This document shows, piece after piece, positions 5,529 to 6,403 of a stretch of 6,403 nucleotides of DNA. Numbering within the stretch: position 1 is the stretch's first letter; each line of letters opens with the position of its first letter. Origin of the DNA: Chloroflexota bacterium (lineage in GTDB: Bacteria; Chloroflexota; Anaerolineae; UBA1429). The DNA is taken from assembly GCA_012515695.1 (NCBI GenBank), contig JAAYXX010000269.1:1-6403 (forward strand), read 5' to 3'. Position numbers and translations under genes: made by a program. Under the pieces are notes generated by a model. The model saw only the letters and a program-made list of their open reading frames with translations, had not been told where the DNA came from and made no database searches.

Positions 5529-6403
5529 TTAGTCTGCCTGATCTGCCAGATAGCTTTCTATCGCCGCCCTGAAATACGCCTCCAGATTGTCCGCCGTGGG
5601 CTTTTGCTGCTTTGCCTGCGCGATTATGGCTGGCACCAGCACAAAGCCGCTTTCCGCGTTCCACCGGCCATACTCTTGCAGGTCCATCTCTTCTACCCAC
5701 GACGCCAACACCGCCGTCAGCCCCCGGACGGCGCTCTCTTCCAGAGCGCGCATTCTGGCCTCTGGCGATGCGTCCCACATATAGCCAAGAGCCGTCAGCC
5801 TGGCGCTATCCACCAGCCTGGGTAAGTTCGCGCTTGCGGCATAGGCCGCCCACAGGCCCCGGTATTGCCCGACGATGGGATGCAGGTGCTCGTGCAGGAT
5901 GGTGGTTGTGTTCGGGTGGGTGGTGATGACATAGGTGGTGTTGCCCTGGGTCACGAAATCGGCCATCGAACGGGCCTGTAGCAGGTTGGGCACAAAGACG
6001 ATGCGCCATCCATCAGAGGAGCAACCGAATTCGCGCAGGCTGCGCTCGATGCCAGCGATTGCCGCTCGATAGCCCTCCATGCGCGAGGCGACGACTGCTT
6101 GATAGCTGTCGCGGATCGGCGGGTAGGCGCTGTGGGCCTGAACACGCCGCAGAAAAGCCGGTAGCTCTTTGATCCACGCCAGAAATCCGGCGTCCTGGTG
6201 CGCCGCGCTGGCCCCGGCTGCCCGCTCGAATGCAAGGTACTCGTCAAATGAGAAGGCGAACGCGCTGTCAATGAACAGGCAGGCGGAGGACAGACAGGAA
6301 CCCCTGGGCCAATAGGGGTTTACGGCGTATTGGTTGGTCCTCGCCCTGGCGAAATAGACGCGCACATCGTCGGCAAATCCGGCGGCCCGAATAGCCGCGA
6401 TGA
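5529..6403 (-). CDS. Putative HExxH zinc metalloprotease-like protein, possibly DUF4932-like (5' end outside window)
   Basis: The frame is open from the right edge to TAA at 5529-5531, giving 290 visible residues. A GTG at 6365 could start a 278-residue product, but the frame continues upstream with protein-like sequence (IAAIRAAGFADD), so the true start is probably outside. The central motif is ILHEHLHPIVG, an HExxH zincin site with His170, Glu171 and His174 of the visible part (bases 5894-5880). About 48 residues later EESAVRGLTAVL (221-232) offers a glutamate as third zinc ligand. The preceding strand-rich segment (WRIVFVP, TTYVITTHP) suits the fold. Layout and motif recall the DUF4932 family, recognised from memory and tentative. 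No signal peptide can be assessed because the N-terminus is missing. The stop lies 46 bases upstream of the rpsO promoter, with no convincing terminator. Confidence 0.7.
   Translation of the reverse strand, partial: IAAIRAAGFADDVRVYFARARTNQYAVNPYWPRGSCLSSACLFIDSAFAFSFDEYLAFERAAGASAAHQDAGFLAWIKELPAFLRRVQAHSAYPPIRDSYQAVVASRMEGYRAAIAGIERSLREFGCSSDGWRIVFVPNLLQARSMADFVTQGNTTYVITTHPNTTTILHEHLHPIVGQYRGLWAAYAASANLPRLVDSARLTALGYMWDASPEARMRALEESAVRGLTAVLASWVEEMDLQEYGRWNAESGFVLVPAIIAQAKQQKPTADNLEAYFRAAIESYLADQAD

Overview
The window looks like a chromosomal segment from a GC-rich bacterium. My best guess is Chloroflexota (Anaerolineae-like). I base this on the short single-spanning signal peptidase I, a PNPase with a Gly/Arg-rich tail, and a STAND ATPase with a CHAT-like N-terminus next to housekeeping genes. 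That assignment is inference. All five genes lie on the minus strand, so transcription runs from right to left.

Layout in transcription order. (1) 6403-5529: the 3' part of an unrecognised gene whose product carries an HExxH zinc-metalloprotease signature, possibly DUF4932-like. (2) 5482-5145: rpsO (ribosomal protein S15) behind a good sigma70-type promoter. (3) 5144-4877: a 268-base rpsO-pnp interval holding a simple hairpin and then a long branchless imperfect stem capped by a GNRA tetraloop, which looks like an RNase III-type processing or autoregulation site. (4) 4876-2660: pnp (polynucleotide phosphorylase), complete, with RNase PH, KH and S1 domains and a Gly/Arg-rich C-terminal tail. 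(5) 2659-2531: a short gap with an 11-bp imperfect hairpin and a TATAAT box very close to the next start codon. (6) 2530-1949: lepB (signal peptidase I), followed by a symmetrical intrinsic terminator. (7) 1847-1: an independent transcription unit with its own promoter, a roughly 200-nt leader rich in inverted repeats, and a STAND/NB-ARC ATPase gene that runs off the left edge. This frame has no stop in the window: 537 codons are visible.

rpsO-pnp is a classical pairing that links ribosome synthesis with RNA decay. lepB secretes proteins and is probably only a neighbour. The most unusual part is the left unit. The N-terminal ~160 residues of the STAND protein follow the pattern of a CHAT (caspase-like) domain, but the positions expected to hold the catalytic His and Cys are Pro76 and Ala95. 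The protein may therefore be a pseudo-protease sensor, preceded by a leader that can fold into mutually exclusive hairpins. The effector or sensor C-terminus lies outside the window.
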